In this document: positions 29,417 through 38,288 of the stretch, in pieces
Numbering within the stretch: the first letter of the stretch is position 1
Layout: the number at the start of each line of letters is the position of its first letter
Assembly (NCBI RefSeq): GCF_000376105.1
Contig: NZ_AQWM01000014.1
Location: forward strand, 1 to 64,000
DNA: 64,000 nt
Direction: 5' to 3'
Source: Asticcacaulis benevestitus DSM 16100 = ATCC BAA-896
GTDB lineage: Bacteria > Pseudomonadota > Alphaproteobacteria > Caulobacterales > Caulobacteraceae
Made by a program: the position numbers and the translations under genes
The notes under the pieces: generated by a model
Told to the model about the DNA's origin: nothing
Seen by the model: the letters and a program-made list of their open reading frames with translations, nothing else
The model's database searches: none

Positions 29417-30085
29417 ATGATCCGCGCTTCTTTTGCCCTTATCCGCCGTGACCTTGGCCTGTCGCTGACCCGTGGCGGCGGACCTCTGCTCAGCGTCGGT
29501 TTCTACCTGACCCTGATGGCGATGATCCCCTTGAGCCTGGGCCCCGATCAGGCGGTGCTGTCGCGCATCGCCGCCGGCCTGACCTGGTTGTGCCTGGCGC
29601 TCTCCAGCCTGCTGTCATTGGAGCGCTTGTTCGAGCGCGATTACGAGGACGCGGTGTTCGATACCCTGCGGCTTGGTCCCCTGCCGCTCGAACTGATCGC
29701 GCTGCTGAAATGCCTCAGTCAGTGGCTTGGCACCGGCGTCATATTGTCGCTGATGACCCCCGTGGTGATGATCATTCTGGGCGCTCCGATGTCGCTGGCC
29801 CTGATGGGGCTGGTCTCGGCTTTTCTCGGCTCTTTGAGCTTCGCCCTGATCGGCGGGATCGGCGCGTCACTGGCGCTCGGATCGCGCAAGGGCGGGGTGC
29901 TGATGGCGCTGCTGGTGTTACCGTTTTACGTGCCGCCGGTGATCTTTGGCGCCGGCCTGATGCAGGCGGTCCAGACGGGCGCGTCACCCCTACAGGCTCT
30001 GGCGTTTTTAAGCGCCTATGCGCTATTTGCCCTGGCTCTGGGGCCGGTCGCCATGGGCGCGGCTCTCAGAAGTGCGTTGAGCTAA
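29417..30085 (+). CDS. ccmB: Heme exporter protein CcmB
   Basis: A 222-residue membrane protein with six predicted helices and the CcmB pattern: FALIRRDLGLSLTRGGG, then SLLSLERLFERDYEDAVFD and LPLELIALLKCLSQWL. The C-terminal half has ALIGGIGASLALGSRKGG and LPFYVPPVIFGAG. It is the membrane subunit that pairs with CcmA. The ATG at 29417 has GGGGAGGAGAAGG directly upstream, but these bases belong to the right arm of the type B repeat, so the element supplies the ribosome-binding site and can also mask it by folding. Confidence 0.94.
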   Translation: MIRASFALIRRDLGLSLTRGGGPLLSVGFYLTLMAMIPLSLGPDQAVLSRIAAGLTWLCLALSSLLSLERLFERDYEDAVFDTLRLGPLPLELIALLKCLSQWLGTGVILSLMTPVVMIILGAPMSLALMGLVSAFLGSLSFALIGGIGASLALGSRKGGVLMALLVLPFYVPPVIFGAGLMQAVQTGASPLQALAFLSAYALFALALGPVAMGAALRSALS

Positions 30086-30089
30086 AGGC

Positions 30090-30401
30090 TTACCACGGCA
30101 AGAAGCGTGTCGCCTTGATGCGGTGCTCTCGGTAAGCGATGCGGCGGCAGTTCTTGTTGCCGAACCATGTCCGCACCGGCATGCTGAGCGCGATCATGCC
30201 AAGCACGGCGTACTGGATATACAGGCGCGCCTCGGGCGCGTTCGGCACATAGCGTTCGATGGCGTAAACCAGACCCGCCATCGTGAAGGCGGCGAGCCAG
30301 GCCATCCAGCGGCAATCCTTGCGGACATCGAAATAGTAGACGGCGAAGGTGACGCCAAAAACGCCGCCCACCATCAGGGCATCGAACAACCCAAAAGCCA
30401 T
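30090..30401 (-). CDS. Small membrane protein antisense-oriented within ccm cluster
   Basis: A 103-residue protein with about three hydrophobic helices (residues 4-22, 32-47 and 58-74) and a basic C-terminus (NKNCRRIAYREHRIKATRFL). GGGAGAGG lies seven bases before the ATG at 30401, which decides the start. I do not recognise the family. It is oriented opposite to the ccm genes and splits ccmB from ccmC; its stop lies five bases from the ccmB stop. No functional link to cytochrome maturation is evident. Confidence 0.65.
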   Translation of the reverse strand: MAFGLFDALMVGGVFGVTFAVYYFDVRKDCRWMAWLAAFTMAGLVYAIERYVPNAPEARLYIQYAVLGMIALSMPVRTWFGNKNCRRIAYREHRIKATRFLPW

Positions 30402-30500
30402 AAAGCCTCTCCCAGCTACACGGCGATCATACGGTAAAACCGCAAGCATTCCGTTAACGCGCGGCGGGTGTGCCTCTTGCCGAAAATCGCCAAACCCCCT

Positions 30501-31232
30501 ATGTCCGAAGGCATGATCAATTTCCTCGCCAATCCGGAACGGTTCACCCGCGTGACACGCCCCTTGCGGTCATGGCTGGCGGGGCTGGCCGCGCTGTTGC
30601 TCGTCTGGGGGCTTTACCTCTGCTTCGCCTCGCCGGAGGATTACCAGCAGGGCGATACGGTCCGCATTATGTATGTCCATGTGCCGGCCGCCTGGCTCGG
30701 GCTTGCCATCTACGGCGCCATGGGGCTGTCGAGCTTCTTCGGCCTGATCTTCCGCCATGCCCTGGCCGATGCCGCCGCCAAGGCGCTGGCGCCGATCGGT
30801 GCGGTTTTCACCGCGCTGGCTCTGGCCACTGGTTCGCTGTGGGGGATGCCGATGTGGGGCACGCCGTGGCAATGGGACGGCCGCATGACCTCCGAACTGG
30901 TGCTGCTGCTGTTCTATATCGGCTATATCGCGCTCCATGCCTCGATCGAGGACGAGGTGCGCGCCGCGAAATCGACCGCCATCCTGGCCATGGTCGGTCT
31001 GGTCAATCTGCCGATCGTGCATTTTTCAGTGCAGTGGTGGAACAGCCTGCATCAGGGTGGCTCGATCTTCGTCAAGGGCGGCCCGACCGTTGGGGCCGAG
31101 ATGCTGTGGCCTTTGTTTGTCATGGTCGGCGCCTATCACGCCCTGACCCTGTGGCTGTTCCTTATCCGGCTCGATTCCGAGATCCTCGCCCGCAAGTACC
31201 GCGCCCTGCGCGCCCGTTTGAGCTTTAACTAG
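30501..31232 (+). CDS. ccmC: Heme exporter/heme-presenting protein CcmC
   Basis: A six-helix membrane protein of about 243 residues. It has the tryptophan-rich heme-handling WWD signature WGMPMWGTPWQWDGRMTSEL between helices, and the conserved histidines in VHVPAAW and IVHFSVQWWNSLHQG. CcmC loads heme onto CcmE. The start is probably 30501 (MSEGMINFLANP); a reading from 30468 adds eleven residues, and an ATG at 30513 is also possible. The stop TAG overlaps the AGGAG that serves ccmD. Confidence 0.94.
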   Translation: MSEGMINFLANPERFTRVTRPLRSWLAGLAALLLVWGLYLCFASPEDYQQGDTVRIMYVHVPAAWLGLAIYGAMGLSSFFGLIFRHALADAAAKALAPIGAVFTALALATGSLWGMPMWGTPWQWDGRMTSELVLLLFYIGYIALHASIEDEVRAAKSTAILAMVGLVNLPIVHFSVQWWNSLHQGGSIFVKGGPTVGAEMLWPLFVMVGAYHALTLWLFLIRLDSEILARKYRALRARLSFN

Positions 31233-31242
31233 GAGCCTGCAT

Positions 31243-31413
31243 ATGGACTTTGGCCATTTAGATTTCGACATGGGCAAGTACGGGCTGTTCGTCTGGGGCT
31301 CCTATGGCGTCAGCTTTCTGGCGCTTGGCGGTCTCGTCGTGGTGTCGCTGCTGGTGCAGGCGCGCCGGCGCAAGGTGCTGGAGGCCTTGCAGGCTGCGGC
31401 GGATAGCCAATGA
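31243..31413 (+). CDS. ccmD: Heme exporter protein CcmD
   Basis: A 56-residue single-helix protein between ccmC and ccmG, as expected for CcmD. It has a short N-terminus (MDFGHLDFDMGKYGLFVWGS), a helix about residues 15-38 and a basic stretch QARRRKVLEAL. CcmD is needed for release of holo-CcmE from the CcmABC complex. AGGAG lies eight bases upstream. Its TGA overlaps the ATG of ccmG (ATGA). It is easily missed because of its size. Confidence 0.9.
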   Translation: MDFGHLDFDMGKYGLFVWGSYGVSFLALGGLVVVSLLVQARRRKVLEALQAAADSQ

Positions 31414-31940
31414 AGCGCCTGATCTACTTTGCGCCGCTGGTGCTGTTCGTCGGCTTGCTGGCGGTTCTGGCCTATTATAATTTCCATAAGAAAGCTCAGT
31501 ACGAGCCGCGCGAAATGGTCGGGAGATCGGTGCCGGAGGTAGTGCTGAACGATGTGCAGGACGGTACGCCGGCGTCGCTGAAAGCGCTGATTGCGGCCTC
31601 GGATAAGCCGGTCATGGTCAATTTCTTCGCGTCGTGGTGCGCGCCCTGTATCAGTGAAAATCCGCAACTGATGGGCCTGAAGGCGAAGGGCGTGACGATT
31701 ATCGGCATCGCCTGGAAGGACGAGCCGCAGAACACGCTGAAATTCCTGGCGCAGCATGACAATCCGTTTGTGAAGACGCTGAGCGATCCGGAAGGCAAGA
31801 TGGCGCTGGCCTTTGGCAATACGGGTGTGCCGGAAACCTATATCGTCATGCCTGACGGCACCATCACCGACAAGATCAGCGGCCCGATCGTGCCCGATAC
31901 CTTCGATGCCGTCTATGCCGAGGTCAGCGGGAAGAAATGA
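31410..31940 (+). CDS. ccmG: Thiol:disulfide interchange protein CcmG/DsbE
   Basis: A 176-residue membrane-anchored thioredoxin-like protein. An N-terminal helix (residues 4-22) is followed by a periplasmic domain with the redox motif FFASWCAPC (Cys77, Cys80), IIGIAWKDEPQNTLKFL and the cis-proline region NTGVPETYIVMPDG. It reduces the CXXCH thiols of apocytochrome c. It overlaps ccmD by four bases, and its own stop overlaps the next start (ATGA). The ccmE, ccmF and ccmH genes that complete System I are not in this window. Confidence 0.95.
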   Translation: MKRLIYFAPLVLFVGLLAVLAYYNFHKKAQYEPREMVGRSVPEVVLNDVQDGTPASLKALIAASDKPVMVNFFASWCAPCISENPQLMGLKAKGVTIIGIAWKDEPQNTLKFLAQHDNPFVKTLSDPEGKMALAFGNTGVPETYIVMPDGTITDKISGPIVPDTFDAVYAEVSGKK

Positions 31941-32365
31941 TCGACCTTATCAGGTTTAGTTATCAACGCTTCAATGAAGACGGAGAACTGACCGTTGGCT
32001 TTGAATCCAAACCTTGTTCTGCTTATGGCGGCATGTGGGTTTTCAACAAAGGATTATGGGAGGCGGGGCAGCGGTTCCTGCAATATCCCCTGCCTGTCGA
32101 TAAGCCTGTAGATCTTAGCAATGTCGGCCTTGTTCACGAAAAGAACTATATCCAGCTTTCTGCAATACCCTTGAATGGTATGGGAGGCATTGCCTTGCGT
32201 GTCAGCATTGCGCAACCGTTTATCACAGACGGTCGTGTGGGCTTTCGTTATCAGGCGTCTATGGAGTTTTCTGCCAATTACGAACATCTGACGCGTTTGG
32301 GCACAGGCCTGAAGGCACTTTCAAAAGGCGACATCAATGAATTTGAACTGCGTCTTATAACGTAA
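31937..32365 (+). CDS. Hypothetical protein coupled to ccmG
   Basis: A 142-residue soluble protein I do not recognise, with no signal peptide or membrane segment and many aromatic residues in strand-like segments (ELTVGFESKPCSAYGGMW, and VGFRYQASMEFSANYEHL). It starts with ATGA overlap on the ccmG stop, yet its base composition is visibly lower in GC than that of the ccm genes. That suggests later arrival between ccmG and the tRNA-Cys gene, with coupling by chance or selection. No function is proposed. Confidence 0.55.
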   Translation: MIDLIRFSYQRFNEDGELTVGFESKPCSAYGGMWVFNKGLWEAGQRFLQYPLPVDKPVDLSNVGLVHEKNYIQLSAIPLNGMGGIALRVSIAQPFITDGRVGFRYQASMEFSANYEHLTRLGTGLKALSKGDINEFELRLIT

Positions 32366-32370
32366 GGGAA

Positions 32371-32444
32371 TGGAGGCCTGCCCCCGAATTGAACGGGGCT
32401 GAGCGGGGTTGCAATCCGCTGCGTAAACTCTCCGCCAGCAGGCC
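32371..32444 (-). tRNA. tRNA-Cys (GCA)
   Basis: Read leftward, the acceptor arms GGCCTGC and GCAGGCC pair, followed by discriminator T and an encoded CCA (32373-32371). The anticodon loop TTGCAAC gives anticodon GCA (Cys). The T arm is CCCCG-TTCAATT-CGGGG, and a D arm follows the acceptor stem. One A-C mismatch closes the anticodon stem. The total is 74 bases including CCA. It lies six bases beyond the low-GC gene that follows ccmG. Confidence 0.93.
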
Positions 32445-32533
32445 GATGACAGGACTAATCTGCCTCGCTTTGAATTGCAAAGTTGTGCGCGAAAATGGGG
32501 TAATTTAACCCAGTTTCAAAGTCACTACCTTCA

Positions 32534-32700
32534 TCCTCCCCTGTAGCGAAGCGTTCGGGGGAGCGGAGCGGCCCGTGCCGTGTCAGCGCTAAGTCCGAAG
32601 GACTGGTGTCGCTGACGGAGGGGGCGACGCCCAAGTCAGATATAAGACCTCTCCGTCACGGACTTCGCCGTTACACCTCCCCCGCTTCGCAGGAGAGGAA
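32534..32700 (+). repeat. Large hairpin repeat, type B copy 2
   Basis: It begins TCCTCCCCTGTAGCGAAGCG and ends CTCCCCCGCTTCGCAGGAGA, nearly the same ends as the element between ccmA and ccmB at 29252-29415. The middle differs and contains its own arms (TCAGCG and CGCTGA; CCGTCACGGACTTCG). It fills the space between tRNA-Cys and slyX. Confidence 0.75.
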
Positions 32701-32704
32701 AAGC

Positions 32705-32902
32705 TCAATAATGCGGTGGCTTGGTCACCGCCGGTGCATCGACCGAGGCCATGCTCTCCAGTCGCTCGCCCAGGCTTTCCAGCGCGCGCTTCATCCGGTC
32801 GATGATCTTCCACTGTTCGGTTAGTTGGTCCGACAGTTCATCAATGGTCTTGCCCTGATGCGCCACGGTTTCTTCCAGCGCGGTTATGCGGTCGATGGAC
32901 AT
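32705..32902 (-). CDS. slyX: SlyX family protein
   Basis: A 65-residue coiled-coil protein with the SlyX pattern: ITALEETVAHQGKTIDELSD, then QWKIIDRMKRALESL and the C-terminal PPHY. The function of SlyX is unknown. Its ATG overlaps the pheA stop by one base (TAATG), so it is translationally coupled to pheA and probably the last gene of that transcript. Confidence 0.85.
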   Translation of the reverse strand: MSIDRITALEETVAHQGKTIDELSDQLTEQWKIIDRMKRALESLGERLESMASVDAPAVTKPPHY

Positions 32903-33765
32903 TATCTTTGACCTTCGGAGTTGCGGAATGGATCAAGCGGATAGGTGCCCAAAATCTCGACATCGACGGCGAAGAAATTGATCTCCTCCAGCGCCTGTTT
33001 CAGACCGCCCTCGGTGGGGCGCCCTTCGACATCGCAATAGAAGACGGTCGAGGCGAAGACGCCGTTTTCGATATAGCTTTCCAGCTTGGTCATGTTGACG
33101 CCGTTGGTGGCGAAACCGCCCAGCGCCTTGTAAAGCGAGGCGGGGATGTTCTTCACGCGGAAGATAAAGCTGGTCATGCAATCGATGCCTAGCTCAGGCT
33201 CGACCACGCGATCCTCCGTCGTCAGGATCAGGAAGCGCGTCGTGTTGTTGCGGGCGTCCTCCATATGGCGGCGCAGGATCTTCAAACCGTAAAGCTCGGC
33301 CGCCGGTTCGGGCGCGATGACGCCGCGGTCGAGTTCGCGGGTTTCCGAAAGAGCGCGCGCCGCACCGGCGGTATCATGAAAAACCTCGGCGGTGATGTTC
33401 AGTTCTTTCAGTGCCTTGCGGCATTGCAGCAGCGCCATGGTGTGCGAGGCGGCCACCCGGATATTGGCCAGCTCGGTTTCCGGCACGCCCATCAGGATCA
33501 TCTCGATCGGCAGGAAGCGCTCGCCGATGATCTTCAGGCCCGAATTGGGCAGCAGGTGGTGGACATCGGTGACGCGGCCGGCCACCGAGTTTTCGACGGG
33601 AATCATGCCCAGTTCGCACTCGCCATCGCGCACGGCCGCGAAAGCGGCTTCAAACGTCGGGTAGGGGGTCGGGGTAAAGTCGCTAAACCACCGCTTGATG
33701 GCCTGATGGCTGAAAGCCCCCGGCTCGCCCTGGAAGGCGATTTTGCGAATGATTTGCGTAGTCAT
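32902..33765 (-). CDS. pheA: Prephenate dehydratase
   Basis: A 287-residue monofunctional prephenate dehydratase with a C-terminal ACT domain and no chorismate mutase part. The catalytic segments are IAFQGEPGAFSHQAI, GMIPVENSVAGRVTDVHHLL and the DARNNTTRFLIL motif (Thr-Arg-Phe). The regulatory domain shows SLYKALGGFATNGVNMTKLES, the site used for phenylalanine feedback in this family. It converts prephenate to phenylpyruvate. The separate chorismate mutase gene is at 17790. It is divergent from the cytochrome c gene. Confidence 0.95.
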   Translation of the reverse strand: MTTQIIRKIAFQGEPGAFSHQAIKRWFSDFTPTPYPTFEAAFAAVRDGECELGMIPVENSVAGRVTDVHHLLPNSGLKIIGERFLPIEMILMGVPETELANIRVAASHTMALLQCRKALKELNITAEVFHDTAGAARALSETRELDRGVIAPEPAAELYGLKILRRHMEDARNNTTRFLILTTEDRVVEPELGIDCMTSFIFRVKNIPASLYKALGGFATNGVNMTKLESYIENGVFASTVFYCDVEGRPTEGGLKQALEEINFFAVDVEILGTYPLDPFRNSEGQR

Positions 33766-33909
33766 AATAAACCTTTATTTCCGTGCGACGATTTGACACG
33801 CAAAGCCCATTTTTGCCCTTATTGGCTGAAAGTCGGCTTGCGCATTTGGCGGTAGCGTGTCAGAGAGCCAAACGCAAGTAGATGAATAAGAGGCTTGTTC
33901 GGCCGGATA

Positions 33910-33937
33910 TTGACAGACGCGCTCTGTGGCCTAAGCT
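33910..33937 (+). promoter_or_regulatory. Candidate promoter of the cytochrome c gene
   Basis: TTGACA (33910-33915) and TAAGCT (33932-33937) are separated by 16 bases. CCTAAGCTTC resembles the alphaproteobacterial housekeeping minus-10 type. The gene starts 34 bases further on. Inferred from motif and position. Confidence 0.4.
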
Positions 33938-33970
33938 TCATAACAATGATTCACAGGGTATCTTGGCAAG

Positions 33971-34705
33971 ATGAGCGGCGACCTTCAGGTTAATAAGATT
34001 CTTGGCGCAGTATTGGCGACCGGTCTGGTCATCATGGGCGTGCGTGTTGGCTCGGAAATGCTTTTCCATCGTGAAGCGCCGGAAAAGCCGGGCTATGCCA
34101 TCGAAGTCGCCGATACCGGCGGCGAAGCGGGGGCTGCGGCTGCCGTCGAAACCCTGCCCGACTGGGGTACGGTCCTGGCTACCGCCGATGTGGCGGCGGG
34201 TGAGAAAACCTTCACCACCAAGTGCACCTCCTGTCACAACGACAAGGAAGGCGGCCCCAACGCCATCGGTCCCAATCTCTGGGGCGCGGTCGGTCGTCCG
34301 GTCGCTTCCCACGCCGGTTTCTCTTATTCTGACGCCATGAAGGCGCACGTCGCTGACGCGCCGGCCTGGAGCTATGACGCCTTGTTCCACTTCCTCGGCG
34401 CGCCGGGCAAGGTGGTCAAGGGCACCAAGATGACCTTCGCCGGTGTTAAAAAACCTGAAGAACGCATCAACTTGATCGCCTATCTGCACACGCAGGGCTC
34501 AACCGGCTATGCCGTGCCCGCGCCCGATCCGACGCGTGCGCCGGGCGCTGCCCCTGCGGCTGCGGGCGCTACGCCTGCGCCTGCTATCGGCGCGACTGCA
34601 GCCCCTGCCACGGTAGCACCAGCCGCCACGGGGACAACGCCGCCGAAGGCCGAAGCTGCCGCAAAGCCGACCGTGGCACCGGCAGAGGCCGCTCCCGCGC
34701 ACTAA
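33971..34705 (+). CDS. Membrane-anchored class I cytochrome c
   Basis: A 244-residue protein. An uncleaved N-terminal helix (about residues 8-26) anchors a periplasmic cytochrome c domain with heme motif KCTSCHND (Cys85, Cys88, His89), the conserved PNLWGAVGRPVASHAGFSYS and Met154 in KGTKMTFAG as sixth ligand. This matches CycM/cytochrome c552 proteins that carry electrons from the bc1 complex to oxidases. The last 70 residues are an Ala/Pro-rich tail. It is divergent from pheA, an arrangement I recall from other Alphaproteobacteria, and a terminator follows. The nearby ccm genes would mature it. Confidence 0.92.
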   Translation: MSGDLQVNKILGAVLATGLVIMGVRVGSEMLFHREAPEKPGYAIEVADTGGEAGAAAAVETLPDWGTVLATADVAAGEKTFTTKCTSCHNDKEGGPNAIGPNLWGAVGRPVASHAGFSYSDAMKAHVADAPAWSYDALFHFLGAPGKVVKGTKMTFAGVKKPEERINLIAYLHTQGSTGYAVPAPDPTRAPGAAPAAAGATPAPAIGATAAPATVAPAATGTTPPKAEAAAKPTVAPAEAAPAH

Positions 34706-34724
34706 GGCGGTCAGAGACGCAAAC

Positions 34725-34758
34725 AAAAACCCCGTCGGATAGCTCCGGCGGGGTTTTT
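34725..34758 (+). terminator. Terminator of the cytochrome c gene
   Basis: AAAAACCCCGTCGG pairs with CCGGCGGGGTTTTT (one G-T wobble) around a six-base loop. It is roughly symmetric, so it may also stop leftward transcription. Confidence 0.88.
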
Positions 34759-34827
34759 CATTTTTGCACCACCCTAGCTATGTCGGGCTGGGGGCCGCAC
34801 GCCGATGCGGCGCGTCAGTGGTATCTA

Positions 34828-35691
34828 TTACAGTCTGCGGAAGGCTGTCGGCATGCCCGTGCCGCAACCGTCGATGCGGGCGACCGCGTCGGCCAGCGGC
34901 TCGATGGCTACCTTCATGTGATGGGCGTTGGCGTGGATGATGTGGACATCATCGATCATGATGGCGACATGGCCTTTCCAGAAGACCAGATCGCCGCGCA
35001 CCAGGCCGCGCAGGTCAGCGCCGATGTCCAGCGACAAGCCGAGCTTGGCTTGCATATCGGAATCGCGTGGGCAGCCGTAGCCAGCAGCGTAAAGCGCCTG
35101 TTGCAGCAGGCCCGAACAATCGAGACCGATGCTTTCGCGACCGCCCCATTGATAAGGTGCGTTGATATAGCTTTCGGCCACGCTGACAAAATCGTTGGCG
35201 AAGGTTTCAAAAGTCGACAAATGGTTCGTGAAGACCCAGCCCATCTCATTGATATAGGCAAAGCCGTTTTCGTAGCGCGTCACCGAGACCAGCGCGTTCA
35301 TGCTGACAGCGGCAAGCGTCGAGGATTTCAGGTTCGGCCCGGCAAAGACGTAGGTGCGCAGGGTCGAAACATAGTGCGTCGGCAGATACCAGTCGCGCTT
35401 GAAAGCGGACACCGGCACATAGCCGACATAGCCATCGCGCAGGGCCTGGCCCCAGAAAAAGTCATGCTTGCGCTCAATCACCTTGAAGCGCTCGCCAAGC
35501 AGGAGTTGGTCCCATTGCTCGGCACCGGCTTCCGGCTGCGACAGGATGGGCGCGGTCGCGTTGTAACAGCTCAGGACTTCACCGACGATATAGGACTTCG
35601 CGCGGATCAGGCCTTCGTGGGCGTGATCGGTGACACCGTCCTTGAGAGGTGTGGTGCGCTTATCGAAAGGGTCGTCGCTCATATGCGTCAT
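34828..35691 (-). CDS. NlpC/P60 family cysteine peptidase with SH3-like domains
   Basis: A 287-residue protein without a signal peptide. Residues about 35-160 form one or two SH3-like domains (EQWDQLLLGERFKVIERKHD, and NGFAYINEMGWVFTNHL). The C-terminal C40 peptidase domain has catalytic Cys192 (SIGLDCSGLLQ), His241 (FWKGHVAIMIDD) and His253 (IIHANAHH). Such enzymes cleave D-Glu-to-diaminopimelate bonds in cell-wall peptides; absence of an export signal points to recycling of muropeptides in the cytoplasm. An ATG nine bases downstream is an alternative start. It lies downstream of, and in line with, the M17 aminopeptidase gene. Confidence 0.9.
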   Translation of the reverse strand: MTHMSDDPFDKRTTPLKDGVTDHAHEGLIRAKSYIVGEVLSCYNATAPILSQPEAGAEQWDQLLLGERFKVIERKHDFFWGQALRDGYVGYVPVSAFKRDWYLPTHYVSTLRTYVFAGPNLKSSTLAAVSMNALVSVTRYENGFAYINEMGWVFTNHLSTFETFANDFVSVAESYINAPYQWGGRESIGLDCSGLLQQALYAAGYGCPRDSDMQAKLGLSLDIGADLRGLVRGDLVFWKGHVAIMIDDVHIIHANAHHMKVAIEPLADAVARIDGCGTGMPTAFRRL

Positions 35692-35818
35692 AAAGCCGTC
35701 TGCCTTCTACAGGTCTGTTACTGTATGAGCACCCTACAGCAGGGATGCAAAGATCGCCTTAACAGCCAAGGTCAATAGGAAGTTTATGAGTCCTGAAGCG
35801 GGTCTTAACGCCTGTCGC

Positions 35819-37216
<1,398 letters not shown>

Positions 37217-37228
37217 CGTTGGGTCTCG

Positions 37229-37242
37229 TTAACCATTGTTAA
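37229..37242 (+). promoter_or_regulatory. CtrA-like site between M17 peptidase and TPR genes
   Basis: TTAACCATTGTTAA contains a full TTAACCAT half-site and a second TTAA with a 6-base rather than 7-base spacer. It lies 13 bases from one start codon and 55 from the divergent one. Motif-based only. Confidence 0.3.
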
Positions 37243-37296
37243 GAGCTTTAACTCTATCTTCACATCGGTCACTGAAGTCTTAATCCGTTCAAAATC

Positions 37297-38181
37297 ATGA
37301 GTTCGATCATGTCGCTTATTCGCTATGCCACCTTAAGCTTTGCCGCTGCGTTGCTTTTGAGCGCTGCACCGGCCTCTGCGGGCCTGTTCGGTAAGGATAA
37401 GTCAAAAGAGGCCACGACGACGGGGCCGACCACGAATCTCAAGGCGGCATCACAGACGGACACCTGGAAGCCTGCCAGCAAGGCTGATATCGAGAGCGTG
37501 CTGCGCGCTGATGCCCTGACCCAGTCCACCTTCTTCACCACCCAGTTCGAGCATGATCCGACGAATGTGCAGATCGGCCTCTACCTGTCGAACGCCCTGC
37601 GCGCGCTTGGCCGTTATGCCGAGGCCGCCGATACGGCCCATCGTGTGCTGCTGTTCGCGCCTGATAATCATGACCTGCTGATCGCCGCCGGCCGTGCCCA
37701 TATCGCCGACAACAACGCCTTCTTTGCGATCGATCCGCTTGAACACGCCATCGAACTAAAGCCGAAGGACTGGCAGGCCTATTCGCTGCTCGGTGTGGCC
37801 TATGATCAGACCAAGCGCCCCGAAGAGGCCCAGACCACCTGGGCCAAGGCGCTGGCTCTGGCGCCCAACAATCCGATGGTGCTGACCAATATGGCAATGT
37901 CGAAAGTGACGCGCGGTGATTTCGCCGGCGCCGAGCCTTTGCTGCGTACGGCCGTAACGCAACCCGGCGCCACGCTGCAGGTGCGGCAGAATCTGGCGCT
38001 GGTGCTGGGCCTGCAGGGCAAGATGCCGGAAGCCGAGCAGTTGCTTCGCCGTGACATGCCGCCGGAACAGGCCGATGCGGCTCTGGCCTGGCTGCAACAG
38101 GCGATCACGGTCCATACCGCGCCGGTCGCCAATCCTGCGCCGGCCCGGTCCTGGGATTCGGTCAAGGCCAGCGGCAGTTAA
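37297..38181 (+). CDS. Secreted TPR-repeat protein (TadD-like)
   Basis: A 294-residue protein with a Sec signal peptide (YATLSFAAALLLSAAPASA then GLFG) and about four to five tetratricopeptide repeats between residues 80 and 270, for example IGLYLSNALRALGRYAEAAD and YSLLGVAYDQTKRPEEAQTT. This is the layout of TadD and related pilotin-like or scaffold proteins of Flp pilus systems. No tad genes are next to it, so a pilus role is uncertain. Divergent from the M17 peptidase gene, with a CtrA-like site between them. Confidence 0.8.
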   Translation: MSSIMSLIRYATLSFAAALLLSAAPASAGLFGKDKSKEATTTGPTTNLKAASQTDTWKPASKADIESVLRADALTQSTFFTTQFEHDPTNVQIGLYLSNALRALGRYAEAADTAHRVLLFAPDNHDLLIAAGRAHIADNNAFFAIDPLEHAIELKPKDWQAYSLLGVAYDQTKRPEEAQTTWAKALALAPNNPMVLTNMAMSKVTRGDFAGAEPLLRTAVTQPGATLQVRQNLALVLGLQGKMPEAEQLLRRDMPPEQADAALAWLQQAITVHTAPVANPAPARSWDSVKASGS

Positions 38182-38240
38182 GTTTGCCCCTATTTCTCCT
38201 CTCCTGTTTTGCAAGGGAGGAGAAAGTCAGCGGCGGAAAG

Positions 38241-38266
38241 CTCAACGTGCGCTGTCAAAATTCCGG
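38241..38266 (-). repeat. Conserved 3' flank shared by the two M13 peptidase genes (copy 1)
   Basis: CTCAACGTGCGCTGTCAAAA then TTCCGG lies about 22 bases beyond the stop of the first M13 gene. The second M13 gene has the same sequence with two changes at 44916-44941, at a similar distance. This suggests that the duplication included the 3' untranslated region. Confidence 0.6.
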
Positions 38267-38288
38267 GTCCAGGGTCCGCGACCCTGGC

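Noticed and set aside
29232-29420. Short frame across the ccmA-ccmB gap
   Set aside because: It lies entirely in the hairpin repeat and shares no features with proteins.
33785-33817. Ten-codon leader ORF before pheA as a phenylalanine attenuator
   Set aside because: It contains only one Phe codon and no competing hairpins or T-run were seen.
34780-35778. 332-codon rightward frame opposite the NlpC/P60 gene
   Set aside because: Shadow frame; the leftward strand has catalytic Cys/His motifs in order.
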